Below, piece by piece: positions 1-5,320 of a DNA stretch of 5,320 bases. Under the pieces are notes generated by a model. The model did not search any database. It was given only the letters and a program-made list of their open reading frames with translations, and was not told where the DNA came from. Source of the DNA: Elusimicrobiota bacterium. Lineage in GTDB: Bacteria > Elusimicrobiota > UBA5214 > JBBAAG01. Each line of letters starts with the position of its first letter. The first letter of the stretch is position 1. The stretch covers positions 1 through 5,320 of the forward strand of contig JBBAAG010000124.1 of the NCBI GenBank assembly GCA_041658405.1, written 5' to 3'. Position numbers and translations under genes: made by a program.

Positions 1-54
1 GAGTGAGTACTGAAATAAAGAGATTATGCATAGAATCAAAGTTAATTTCTTCAC
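1..54 (-). CDS. N-terminal start of a predicted exported protein, cut by the left edge
   Basis: Only the first 18 codons are present. Read leftward from a GTG start they give VKKLTLILCIISLFQYSL (Met at the start in vivo). This is a classic signal-peptide opening: two lysines followed by a long hydrophobic stretch. A perfect AGGAGG Shine-Dalgarno sequence lies at 65-70, 10 nt before the GTG. An in-frame ATG at 61-63 would add three residues (MFL) but sits only 1 nt from the Shine-Dalgarno sequence, so GTG is preferred. An extended -10 element lies further upstream at 96-104. The reading frame stays open to the edge. The product cannot be named, because nothing beyond the signal region is visible. 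The gene is divergent from the transporter-like gene at 188-511. That it is a real gene is supported by start, ribosome-binding site, promoter and signal peptide together. Its function is unknown. Confidence 0.6.
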   Translation of the reverse strand, partial: MKKLTLILCIISLFQYSL

Positions 55-64
55 TAAAAACATT

Positions 65-70
65 CCTCCT
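65..70 (-). promoter_or_regulatory. Strong Shine-Dalgarno site of the left-edge gene
   Basis: The minus strand reads AGGAGG here, a full match to the anti-Shine-Dalgarno consensus. It lies 10 nt from the GTG at 52-54 and 1 nt from the in-frame ATG at 61-63. The spacing argues for GTG as the start codon. Confidence 0.6.
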
Positions 71-95
71 GTTATTAATATTTATATTTTTTAAT

Positions 96-104
96 ATTGT
101 AGCA
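96..104 (-). promoter_or_regulatory. Extended -10 promoter element for the left-edge gene
   Basis: On the minus strand these bases read TGCTACAAT, that is a TGn extension followed by TACAAT, one mismatch from the sigma-70 -10 consensus TATAAT. The expected -35 position (about 119-124) reads GCAAGT and is poor, which is typical when an extended -10 carries the promoter. An A+T-rich leader of roughly 40 nt would follow before the GTG start. This is a motif match only, with no transcription data. Confidence 0.4.
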
Positions 105-174
105 TATAAAACTTAAAAACTTGCGGCCCGATAAATGTGTAATAAAAATGATAAAATGTATTCAAAATAATTTC

Positions 175-180
175 AGAGGG
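175..180 (+). promoter_or_regulatory. Ribosome-binding site of the four-helix membrane protein
   Basis: AGAGGG lies 7 nt before the ATG at 188. This is standard spacing and supports 188 as the true start. Confidence 0.55.
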
Positions 181-187
181 TGTTATT

Positions 188-511
188 ATGATTACAAACA
201 TAGTTCTATTAACAGTATTTTGGTTCATGCAAGTGATAGCGCAAATATTTTTTAAAACCGGAAGTTTACATCCTGACAAATGGCTGCTGTTTTTTATATT
301 GGGCAACGTTTTTGGCGCGTCAAGTATTTGGTTTTTGATGATGCTATATAAGAATATGAACGTTAATATAGCATTAGCTCTGGCAACCGGCGGTAGTTTT
401 TTGCTTACACAAATAGTACTATCTTTTGTATTTCGATCAAGCTTTAATTGGATACAGATCGTTGGTATTCTAGGTATTGCAGTATGTATGATCCTGGTTG
501 TTTTACAATAG
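188..511 (+). CDS. Small four-helix membrane protein, DMT superfamily (EamA/SMR-like)
   Basis: This is a 107-residue, highly hydrophobic protein with four predicted membrane helices at about residues 3-22, 32-54, 60-81 and 88-106. The length and helix count match single-domain members of the drug/metabolite transporter superfamily (SMR pumps, ArnE/ArnF-type flippase subunits, half-size EamA proteins), which work in the inner membrane as dimers. Helix 1 carries MQVIAQIFFKTGS, which lines up with the EmrE segment around its essential Glu14. Here that position is Gln15, so a proton-coupled cationic drug pump is unlikely, and a Q..Q...K.G pattern is more like EamA/ArnE-type proteins. Helix 3 has ALATGGSFLLTQ and helix 4 a glycine-containing IVGILGIAV, as in the family. 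The start is set by AGAGGG 7 nt upstream. The gene stands alone, divergent from the left-edge gene and convergent with the glycan operon, so the context gives no substrate. The family assignment is fairly secure. The transported compound is unknown. Confidence 0.75.
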   Translation: MITNIVLLTVFWFMQVIAQIFFKTGSLHPDKWLLFFILGNVFGASSIWFLMMLYKNMNVNIALALATGGSFLLTQIVLSFVFRSSFNWIQIVGILGIAVCMILVVLQ

Positions 512-521
512 GACTAAAATA

Positions 522-537
522 AATAATTAGAATTATT
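522..537. terminator. A/T-only inverted repeat between converging genes, possible weak terminator
   Basis: AATAATT and AATTATT form a perfect 7-bp inverted repeat around an AG centre, in the 24-nt gap between the converging stop codons and touching the stop of the GH36 gene. T-rich sequence follows in both directions. With no G-C pairs and a 2-nt centre the hairpin would be weak, so termination here is only a possibility. No better terminator is visible. Confidence 0.2.
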
Positions 538-2530
538 ATTTTGTTGATACTTTATATGTTAGTAGTACCGACTCCGGCGCAGTTGATGTTGTTATTTCAA
601 ATCCGGACATCATCTCGTTCCCTGTCATTTGTTTTACAATACCCGTGTCTTCGTATTTCACGTCGTAAATATTATTCGGATTAATCCCATGGAAAAAAAT
701 ACGTAGTTTATCGTTCTTACAATCATCCCGCCGGAATGCTAATGCCATACCATCACAGGTATCCGGGCAGTTGAATTGGTAAGCCAGCCATGCGTCTTTA
801 CGTACCGTATAGGGTGTCAGCGGATAGTAATCGCCATAAAACATGTGGCGGATGCGTTTAAACTCAGTGATAATATTTTTTGCTGATGTTTTATCAAAGT
901 TTGGGTCATAGGGATTCCACACGCAGACGATACCATTAGTCATAGCACTACGGAAGGCATATTTATTGGGGATTAAACTTCCTATAGAAGTTGTTGGTAT
1001 CCAGAAACTCAACCCGTACGTTTGCGATTGGTAACCAACGGATTCATACGCGCGATAGTCACTTCGCCATAACGCAATACTGCGTGCTACGGTTTCGAGG
1101 TCAAGCCGCCTTCCGCCTGATGCACAATTGTCGATTATCAACCCCGGATTATGTTTTACAAGATCGTCCCAAAACGCGTATAATCCCTCAACGTGCCTAA
1201 TTTCTGCGATACCTATACGGTTGGGACTGTCCAACTGTTTCCACGCGGTGAGCGGGTCCATATTAAAGTCTTGACGGTAAATGTTTATACTATCCCGCTT
1301 TATAAGGTTAGAAATGAAGTCTATAAAATATTTCCGTACATCAGGATTCCCGAAGTTCACGAGATTCAATATCGTGCCGGTTGAGGTAAATATCACCCAA
1401 TCAGGATGTGTTTGATCTATCCATTTACCTCCGGAGGAACGTTCGGGTTCAAACCATAAAACAAATTTCATGCCAAGTTTCTTTAGTTCGTCAGTTATGG
1501 GTTTGAACCCGTTGGGGAACCGTTCTTTTGCAGGCGTCCACGTACCGACTTGGCATCCGTTATTTGACCCGCCTTCAGCCCAGCCGGCGTCAATCCATAA
1601 GTAGTCGAACCCGTACTCGCGCATGGTTTTTGCGTAGTCTATCTGGTTTTCAACATTAGCTTTATTAGCTAAGTTGTGTAGTGCACTGGAAGAACAAGCA
1701 AGAGGTAATGTTACGGGCTTCCCGTCGGGGCCTTTAGGTGTTTTATGTTTCAACATAAACCTGCGGAAAAGGTTTTGTGCATCCACCCAGTCCGTGCCTT
1801 TCCAAAAAACAAGCAGTATCCGCGGTTGGCGTATACTTTCACCCGGGTGAAGTTTTAACTGCATAAACTGCATTCCGGTGCGAAGGTTAACAGCAGTATC
1901 AGTAGTACGATAAATATCGGTCCACCATTGCCCGGTCCAGCCAATAGAAATCATCACACCACCGGTGCCAACCTGATCAATATTAAAAAACGGTGCAGCG
2001 AACTTGTTTGACGACCGTCCGCCTAACGGTGCAAAAAACAACGGGCTCGTACTGACATGAAGTTCAATTTCATGCGGCATAAAGTCGGAATTCGCAGCGG
2101 CACTGCCGCGCATACGGTGGATAATCACGCGGGTTGAGCTTGTGATTTCGAAATTGGTATCAATTGCCTGAAACTTTTCAATAACCGGAGTATCAACCTT
2201 GCCACGGTTTATCAGAGTTGGTACCCATTCTATTGCCGGGAAGTCAGTGTATACCAAACATTCAATTTGCAGTACCAACTGAGTTTTGGGGTCAGTATAT
2301 TCGTAAACAGTTTTAGTAATTCCGTCGGCTGTTTTCGCAGGTTTAATCGTACGTGTCCAGGAATGGATAAACACAGAGGACGGTTTACCGTCGTAAACAA
2401 ATGATACTGGCGGGGGGGAGTTCCGGTCAAATAGTTTCTGTTGTATACTACTCATCCTACTACTATTATCTGCTTGAGAGATAGAGCCCAGCATCAACGA
2501 AGTTGACAAAAGTAAGGTTAACAAACTCAA
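536..2530 (-). CDS. Secreted GH36-family alpha-galactosidase-type glycoside hydrolase
   Basis: This 664-residue protein is predicted to hydrolyse alpha-D-galactosidic (or alpha-N-acetylgalactosaminidic) bonds outside the cytoplasm. Residues 1-20 look like a signal peptide ending ISQA. An N-terminal beta-supersandwich domain covers about 40-250 and includes GWTGQWW (197-203), resembling the WSGNW-type motif of the family. The catalytic TIM barrel covers about 280-560: YLWIDAGW (310-317), VLWFEPER (357-364), YRQDFN (418-423) with Asp421 as likely nucleophile, DNCASGGRRLDLE (467-479), and WRSDY (488-492) with Asp491 as likely acid/base. A C-terminal beta-sandwich ends the protein. Many GH36 enzymes have KWD at the nucleophile, whereas here it is RQD. 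The start is TTG. An in-frame TAA lies immediately upstream, so no longer form is possible, and GGAAAGG (2534-2540) sits 3 nt before it. The signal lacks the usual N-terminal lysine or arginine. The gene is last in the operon and overlaps the SGNH-like gene by 4 nt. The family is secure, the exact specificity is not. Confidence 0.9.
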   Translation of the reverse strand: MSLLTLLLSTSLMLGSISQADNSSRMSSIQQKLFDRNSPPPVSFVYDGKPSSVFIHSWTRTIKPAKTADGITKTVYEYTDPKTQLVLQIECLVYTDFPAIEWVPTLINRGKVDTPVIEKFQAIDTNFEITSSTRVIIHRMRGSAAANSDFMPHEIELHVSTSPLFFAPLGGRSSNKFAAPFFNIDQVGTGGVMISIGWTGQWWTDIYRTTDTAVNLRTGMQFMQLKLHPGESIRQPRILLVFWKGTDWVDAQNLFRRFMLKHKTPKGPDGKPVTLPLACSSSALHNLANKANVENQIDYAKTMREYGFDYLWIDAGWAEGGSNNGCQVGTWTPAKERFPNGFKPITDELKKLGMKFVLWFEPERSSGGKWIDQTHPDWVIFTSTGTILNLVNFGNPDVRKYFIDFISNLIKRDSINIYRQDFNMDPLTAWKQLDSPNRIGIAEIRHVEGLYAFWDDLVKHNPGLIIDNCASGGRRLDLETVARSIALWRSDYRAYESVGYQSQTYGLSFWIPTTSIGSLIPNKYAFRSAMTNGIVCVWNPYDPNFDKTSAKNIITEFKRIRHMFYGDYYPLTPYTVRKDAWLAYQFNCPDTCDGMALAFRRDDCKNDKLRIFFHGINPNNIYDVKYEDTGIVKQMTGNEMMSGFEITTSTAPESVLLTYKVSTK

Positions 2531-2540
2531 TTACCTTTCC
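2527..2540 (-). promoter_or_regulatory. Overlapping stop/start (TTGA) with ribosome-binding site, translational coupling
   Basis: On the minus strand GGAAAGG (2534-2540) is followed 3 nt later by TTGA. TTG (2528-2530) starts the GH36 gene and TGA (2527-2529) ends the SGNH-like gene. The ribosome-binding site lies within the last codons of the upstream gene. This arrangement usually means that translation of the second gene depends on ribosomes finishing the first, which would keep the two secreted proteins in step. Confidence 0.65.
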
Positions 2541-4371
2541 ATCTATTATACGCGATGTTTAGCAACGGTATAAATTCGGAAGTGGCTTTCAAATTACCGG
2601 CTTGGCTGGGATGGTCGTCACCCGTAGGATATTCCAAAATGTTGGCATTAGAGTCAGCATCCCCGTCGGTTTTGTGTTGTATAGCATTATTGTACCACCT
2701 GTGATGATTACCCGTAGCGAACCCTAGGTCATTTATAGAAGATGACCCGCCGTTAGTAGTTAAGACATTATAAAAATCGAATACAAAAACGTTATTGTAT
2801 TGATAGTTCGCAAGCCAAGTGTTGACTAGCCAGTTATTGAACGTCCGCGCGTTTGATGAGTATGTAGCGTCGGTTAATGGGGGGGCGGTGATCACAATAA
2901 ATAATTTTTCCTGGTGTGCTCTAAAGTATTCCAGAATGTCGGTATAGATACCTTTTGCATTTGAAATAGTATGGTAATCCGAACTTGAATCTTGTCCTTT
3001 TAGCAAATTATTCCCTATCGACGGTACTGCAGTTGACGCGTTTCCCTGTAATGCAGAGTTAGGAAAACATGATTTGAACATCACAACCTCGTTTTGCCCG
3101 CCGGGATTTGAAGTTAACCGCGTATACGTACAGTTTTGTCCGGTCTCTGAATACACCGCCGCCATATACGTACTGCTGTTCGTTCCGCGGAACCAGTTAT
3201 ACCAATGCCCGATGTCGGTACTATCGCCGATGGAAGACGGGCCCCAGCCGTAGTTTGTGTCACTGACATAATAATTATTGTTTTTCAACGCAGTACCTAA
3301 CCCGCCGTTATCGTCGGCTAACCAGTTTTCACCGGTTGAGTGATGAATAAAAATTAGTTTTACTGTAGCTGTCGGTACGGTGATATTATAGGACGTACTG
3401 GGTTGCGGTAATGGTACTAGGTTGAAGTTCATACGTACCTGCACGCTTGCAGGGACATACGTAGAAACTGATTGAGAATAATACCCGGTTGCTGATGCTA
3501 CGACGGTATAACTTGCCTGTACAACGTTATTTATCGTATATTTTCCCTGCGGATTTGTTGTAGCAGAATAACTCGTGGTTCCCTGTAGCAATACTAATGC
3601 ATTGTTAATATTTGCGCTGGTAACCGAGTTTTTGATAGTACCTGTAATACTGCCGACTGTAGGGACAGGTACAGCTGTGGTAGTAAGGTTCAAAATAAAA
3701 TTATGCTGGGTTAATCCTGATATCGTAACGGTTTGGATTACCTGGTCATACCCTGTAACTGTTACTCTGGCAACAAAATTGCCAGGGGTTATGTTTGTAA
3801 TGGTATATTGCCCGCTATTATTCGTTGTAGTTTGCAGTGTCGTCCCTTGAAGTAACACAGTTGCGTTATTGATACTGCTTGCGGCTGTACTTTTGACTGT
3901 ACCATATAGAGTTGCTGTATTCGTTGTCCCTGTTGACGGGACGGGCTGCATTAGAAAATTCAGGGTTTTATTCGTATTCGCAATAACCGTAATATTTTGT
4001 GAGGATGTAATGTATCCCGCAGCGGTTACTTCCACTGTTTTGTTACCTAAAGGCACATTTGATAAGGTATACTGCCCGTTATGGGAAGTTAGTGTAGTCA
4101 ACGCCGTGCCTGTCACTGTAACAGTTGCGGATTGGATTGAACTATAATCCGTGATATCCGCTACAAGCCCGCTTACCGTACCGTACTGAGTTGTTGTAGT
4201 TGTTCCGGTTGAGTTGTTTATGGGGTAATACGTTTCCTTAACTTCCTGATCAATTACTTTAATCTTTTCTTTGATAACATTTGCGATACCCAACCCAACC
4301 CCTTGTGTGCATGGGATGAAGATACTGAAGATAAGTAGTGTTGTTAATAGAACATTTGTTTTGTTATTCAT
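2527..4371 (-). CDS. Secreted protein: three carboxypeptidase-regulatory-like domains plus SGNH-hydrolase-like domain
   Basis: This 614-residue protein has an N-terminal signal (MNNKTN, then a hydrophobic stretch to about residue 20). A threonine-rich linker (about 53-61) precedes three tandem Ig-like beta-sandwich domains of the carboxypeptidase-regulatory-like type at about 62-143, 155-232 and 241-319. Each has the NGQYTLSNVPLGN-like turn (S/N-x-GxYTIxN) and a xxxGY strand end. Repeats 2 and 3 share INNA-VLLQGTT. The C-terminal region (about 336-612) resembles an SGNH hydrolase: IFIHHSTGENW (340-350) with Ser345 as candidate nucleophile, MFKSCFPNS (431-439) as the Asn-containing block, VITAPP (493-498), and GDDHPSQAGN (584-593) with His587 as candidate catalytic base. 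A deacylase/esterase acting on a decorated glycan is inferred, but activity is unproven because the nucleophile block is not the usual GDS. Cys21 after the signal lacks a good lipobox (FIPC), so a lipoprotein is doubtful. ATG is supported by AAGGA 8 nt upstream. It directly abuts the barrel gene. Confidence 0.75.
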   Translation of the reverse strand: MNNKTNVLLTTLLIFSIFIPCTQGVGLGIANVIKEKIKVIDQEVKETYYPINNSTGTTTTTQYGTVSGLVADITDYSSIQSATVTVTGTALTTLTSHNGQYTLSNVPLGNKTVEVTAAGYITSSQNITVIANTNKTLNFLMQPVPSTGTTNTATLYGTVKSTAASSINNATVLLQGTTLQTTTNNSGQYTITNITPGNFVARVTVTGYDQVIQTVTISGLTQHNFILNLTTTAVPVPTVGSITGTIKNSVTSANINNALVLLQGTTSYSATTNPQGKYTINNVVQASYTVVASATGYYSQSVSTYVPASVQVRMNFNLVPLPQPSTSYNITVPTATVKLIFIHHSTGENWLADDNGGLGTALKNNNYYVSDTNYGWGPSSIGDSTDIGHWYNWFRGTNSSTYMAAVYSETGQNCTYTRLTSNPGGQNEVVMFKSCFPNSALQGNASTAVPSIGNNLLKGQDSSSDYHTISNAKGIYTDILEYFRAHQEKLFIVITAPPLTDATYSSNARTFNNWLVNTWLANYQYNNVFVFDFYNVLTTNGGSSSINDLGFATGNHHRWYNNAIQHKTDGDADSNANILEYPTGDDHPSQAGNLKATSEFIPLLNIAYNRWKGN

Positions 4372-4851
4372 TTATTTTGTCCTTATATAAAGATTAATTC
4401 CTATGTTAAACACATAATCTAATTCGGGGATCATTACGTATCCGGTCTTGCTGTCATATAAAGATACTATTGCCGGGCCGAAGTCAAACATTATACCCAG
4501 CCATTTTGTTAAGAAAAGTTCTCCCCCAAGGTAAGGAGATAATGCATAACCCGTGCCTATAGTGACCTCGCCGGTGTAGGATATATAATCATACTCGAAG
4601 CCGGCATAAAAGTTTACCCTGTTATCCGGGTTAAAATATATACTTCCGCGCAGGCCGGGGACTATTAAGTTTTCACTGAACTGAAACTTTGCATCTATCG
4701 CTAAATGTTTATTTGGGAAGTACCGTACTCCAATCCCGGGGTAGTTTATACCGAACCCAAACATACTGTCAGAAGTTTGTGCGTACAACGGTACTGTAGT
4801 GAAATAAGTCGTGATACTCAGGAGAATGGTAAAAAATAGTTTGTTTAACAT
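4372..4851 (-). CDS. Small outer-membrane beta-barrel protein
   Basis: This 159-residue protein has a clear signal peptide (MLNKLFFTILLS..., probable cleavage after PLYA at residue 24). The mature part alternates polar and hydrophobic residues in strands separated by short turns: GFGINYPGIGVRYF, HLAIDAKFQF, LRGSIYF, VNFYAGFEYDY, LSPYLGGELFL, GIMFDFGPAIVSLY and VFNIGINLYIRT. This would fit an eight-stranded barrel, similar in style to OmpX/OmpW-like or generic outer-membrane barrel proteins. No enzymatic motif is seen, and the C-terminal residue is Lys rather than the usual Phe, although the last strand is aromatic-containing. The role is unknown. Its place between a sulfatase and two secreted glycan-active proteins suggests surface anchoring, transport or scaffolding for that system, which is inference. 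ATG follows the sulfatase stop by 3 nt, with AAAAGG (4863-4868) 11 nt upstream inside the sulfatase end. Its own stop TAA directly adjoins the ATG of the next gene. Confidence 0.7.
   Translation of the reverse strand: MLNKLFFTILLSITTYFTTVPLYAQTSDSMFGFGINYPGIGVRYFPNKHLAIDAKFQFSENLIVPGLRGSIYFNPDNRVNFYAGFEYDYISYTGEVTIGTGYALSPYLGGELFLTKWLGIMFDFGPAIVSLYDSKTGYVMIPELDYVFNIGINLYIRTK
4380..4384 (-). promoter_or_regulatory. Ribosome-binding site of the SGNH-like gene, inside the barrel gene
   Basis: AAGGA on the minus strand lies 8 nt before the ATG at 4369-4371, within the codons of the barrel protein's last residues. The barrel stop and this start form TAAATG with no gap. The site supports the chosen start and coupled translation. 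Confidence 0.55.
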
Positions 4852-4854
4852 GTT

Positions 4855-5320
4855 TTACTTAACCTTTTCTTCTTTAGCTAAAATGTTCGGTACTTTTTCA
4901 CCGGCAGCTGCCATCCTGCGTTTTAATCGTTCCGCAAGTTCCGTACGTATTGCTGTATGAACGGGTGATGTTACTAAATTATTTTTTTCATACGGGTCGG
5001 ATTCAAGGTCGTACAAATAATCTTCGGTATACACATCGCTTGACGCGTCACGGCCTTTTTTATCCAGTGCCTGGACGCTGTATTTCCATTTATTTGTGCG
5101 TATCGCACGGCCGCACTGGGTTTCACTTATCTGCAGGAAAACTTCTTTCTGCCACCCGGATGTATTGCCATTAACTATCGGCTGAACTGCTTGTCCTCGC
5201 ATCTCCGGCGGCGGGGTTATACCTGCTGCAGTGAGTACTGTAGGGGAAAGGTCGATCAGGCTTACGAGGTTATCTATAACTTTCCCGCCGGTAAAACCCG
5301 GGCCATATATTATCATCGGG
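4855..5320 (-). CDS. Sulfatase (arylsulfatase type), C-terminal part, open at the right edge
   Basis: About 155 C-terminal residues are present. The frame is open through the window edge: a Pro codon precedes the first visible Met, giving PMIIYGPGF, a usual internal sulfatase motif, so that Met is not the start. The following LVSLIDLSPTVLTAAGI then PPEMRGQ matches the conserved VDLxPTLLxxAG...P...G segment of type I (formylglycine-dependent) sulfatases. GRAIRTNKWKYSV and YLYDLESDPYEKNNLV match the family's typical C-terminal beta-hairpin and the DLxxDPxExxNL motif. The catalytic Cys/Ser-x-Pro-x-Arg signature, the metal-binding Asp residues and any signal peptide lie in the missing N-terminal two thirds, so activity, metal binding and export cannot be judged here. 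It would remove sulfate esters, probably from a sulfated glycan given the GH36 enzyme downstream. It is the first visible gene of the operon. The tail after about residue 130 is lysine/arginine-rich and unremarkable. Confidence 0.88.
   Translation of the reverse strand, partial: PMIIYGPGFTGGKVIDNLVSLIDLSPTVLTAAGITPPPEMRGQAVQPIVNGNTSGWQKEVFLQISETQCGRAIRTNKWKYSVQALDKKGRDASSDVYTEDYLYDLESDPYEKNNLVTSPVHTAIRTELAERLKRRMAAAGEKVPNILAKEEKVK

Larger units (their letters stand above)
55..187. other. Divergent intergenic region, A+T-rich
   Basis: This gap lies between two divergently transcribed genes. It holds the extended -10 and Shine-Dalgarno sites of the leftward gene. For the rightward gene, possible sigma-70 elements are TTGCGG at 121-126 with TAAAAA at 143-148 (16-nt spacing), or TAAAAT at 152-157 without a convincing -35. 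Neither is strong. AATATT occurs on both sides of an A/T run around 76-98, but in such A+T-rich DNA it means little. No operator-like GC-containing palindrome is seen. Confidence 0.5.
536..5320 (-). other. Predicted operon: sulfatase, beta-barrel, regulatory-like/SGNH protein, GH36 glycosidase
   Basis: Four same-strand genes follow each other with gaps of 3 nt and 0 nt and then a 4-nt overlap. Each internal ribosome-binding site is placed within the preceding coding sequence, and no space exists for internal terminators. The promoter must lie right of the window. Three products have, or probably have, export signals; the sulfatase's is outside the window. The set reads as a small polysaccharide-utilisation unit acting in the periplasm or at the cell surface on a sulfated, possibly acylated, alpha-galactose-containing glycan. 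That substrate is inferred from enzyme classes only. Confidence 0.75.

Noticed and set aside
2..12. AGTGAGTACTG repeated near both window ends (also near 5230), considered as a possible flanking repeat
   Set aside because: An 11-base match is expected by chance a few times in a window this size, and the second copy lies within sulfatase coding sequence with no extension of similarity.
91..306. Minus-strand 71-codon open frame across the divergent intergenic region and the transporter start
   Set aside because: It overlaps the start of a supported gene in antisense, has no ribosome-binding site of note and no recognisable domain.
991..1384. Plus-strand open frames opposite the GH36 gene (991-1200, 1193-1384)
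   Set aside because: They lie antisense to the catalytic core of a clear glycosidase and show no motif of their own.
2230..2430. Minus-strand 66-codon open frame inside the GH36 gene in another frame
   Set aside because: It is wholly inside a strong coding sequence on the same strand and has no independent start signals.
3575..4147. Two plus-strand open frames of about 90 codons (3575-3850 and 3869-4147) opposite the regulatory-like domains
   Set aside because: They are antisense to a well-supported gene. Their valine-rich composition is what the reverse complement of Thr/Asn-rich codons gives, and there is no good ribosome-binding site or family motif.
4300..4320. Possible lipoprotein signal in the SGNH-like protein (Cys21 after the hydrophobic stretch)
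   Set aside because: The residues before the cysteine are FIP. Proline at -1 does not fit a lipobox, so an ordinary signal peptide is the better reading.
4950..5174. Plus-strand 74-codon open frame opposite the sulfatase
   Set aside because: It is antisense to conserved sulfatase motifs and has no evidence of its own.

Overview
The window looks like part of a chromosome from a Gram-negative, probably uncultured, bacterium. A predicted outer-membrane beta-barrel protein implies an outer membrane, and four of the six genes start with an export signal or are membrane proteins. Base composition leans to A+T, most strongly between genes. GTG and TTG starts both appear. Tandem carboxypeptidase-regulatory-like domains and a secreted sulfatase/glycosidase set are common in polysaccharide-degrading Gram-negative lineages such as Bacteroidota, PVC-group or Elusimicrobiota-like bacteria. 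The sequence alone does not let me choose a phylum.

Layout. (1) Positions 1-54, minus strand: the first 18 codons of a gene with a strong Shine-Dalgarno sequence and a secretion-signal-like N-terminus, running off the left edge. (2) Positions 55-187: an A+T-rich divergent intergenic region with a good extended -10 element for the leftward gene and only weak promoter candidates for the rightward one. (3) Positions 188-511, plus strand: a 107-residue, four-helix membrane protein of the drug/metabolite transporter (EamA/SMR-like) type. (4) Positions 536-5320, minus strand: four tightly packed genes, transcribed right to left. They are the C-terminal part of a sulfatase (open at the right edge), a small outer-membrane beta-barrel protein, a secreted protein with three carboxypeptidase-regulatory-like domains and an SGNH-hydrolase-like domain, and a secreted GH36 alpha-galactosidase-type glycosidase.

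The four minus-strand genes are separated by 3 nt, 0 nt and a 4-nt overlap. Each ribosome-binding site lies inside the end of the preceding gene, so this is almost certainly one operon with translational coupling. Its promoter lies beyond the right edge. The gene content suggests an export-dependent route for breaking down a galactose-containing glycan: the sulfatase removes sulfate esters, the SGNH-like protein may remove acyl groups, and the GH36 enzyme cleaves alpha-galactosidic bonds. The substrate is inferred and no gene here proves it. No SusC/SusD pair, transposase, RNA gene or CRISPR array is visible.

The most noteworthy items are the 3x regulatory-like-domain/SGNH protein with its unusual HHSTGENW nucleophile block, the variant YRQDFN nucleophile motif of the GH36 enzyme, the TTG start overlapping the upstream stop codon, and a short unreported gene start at the left edge.
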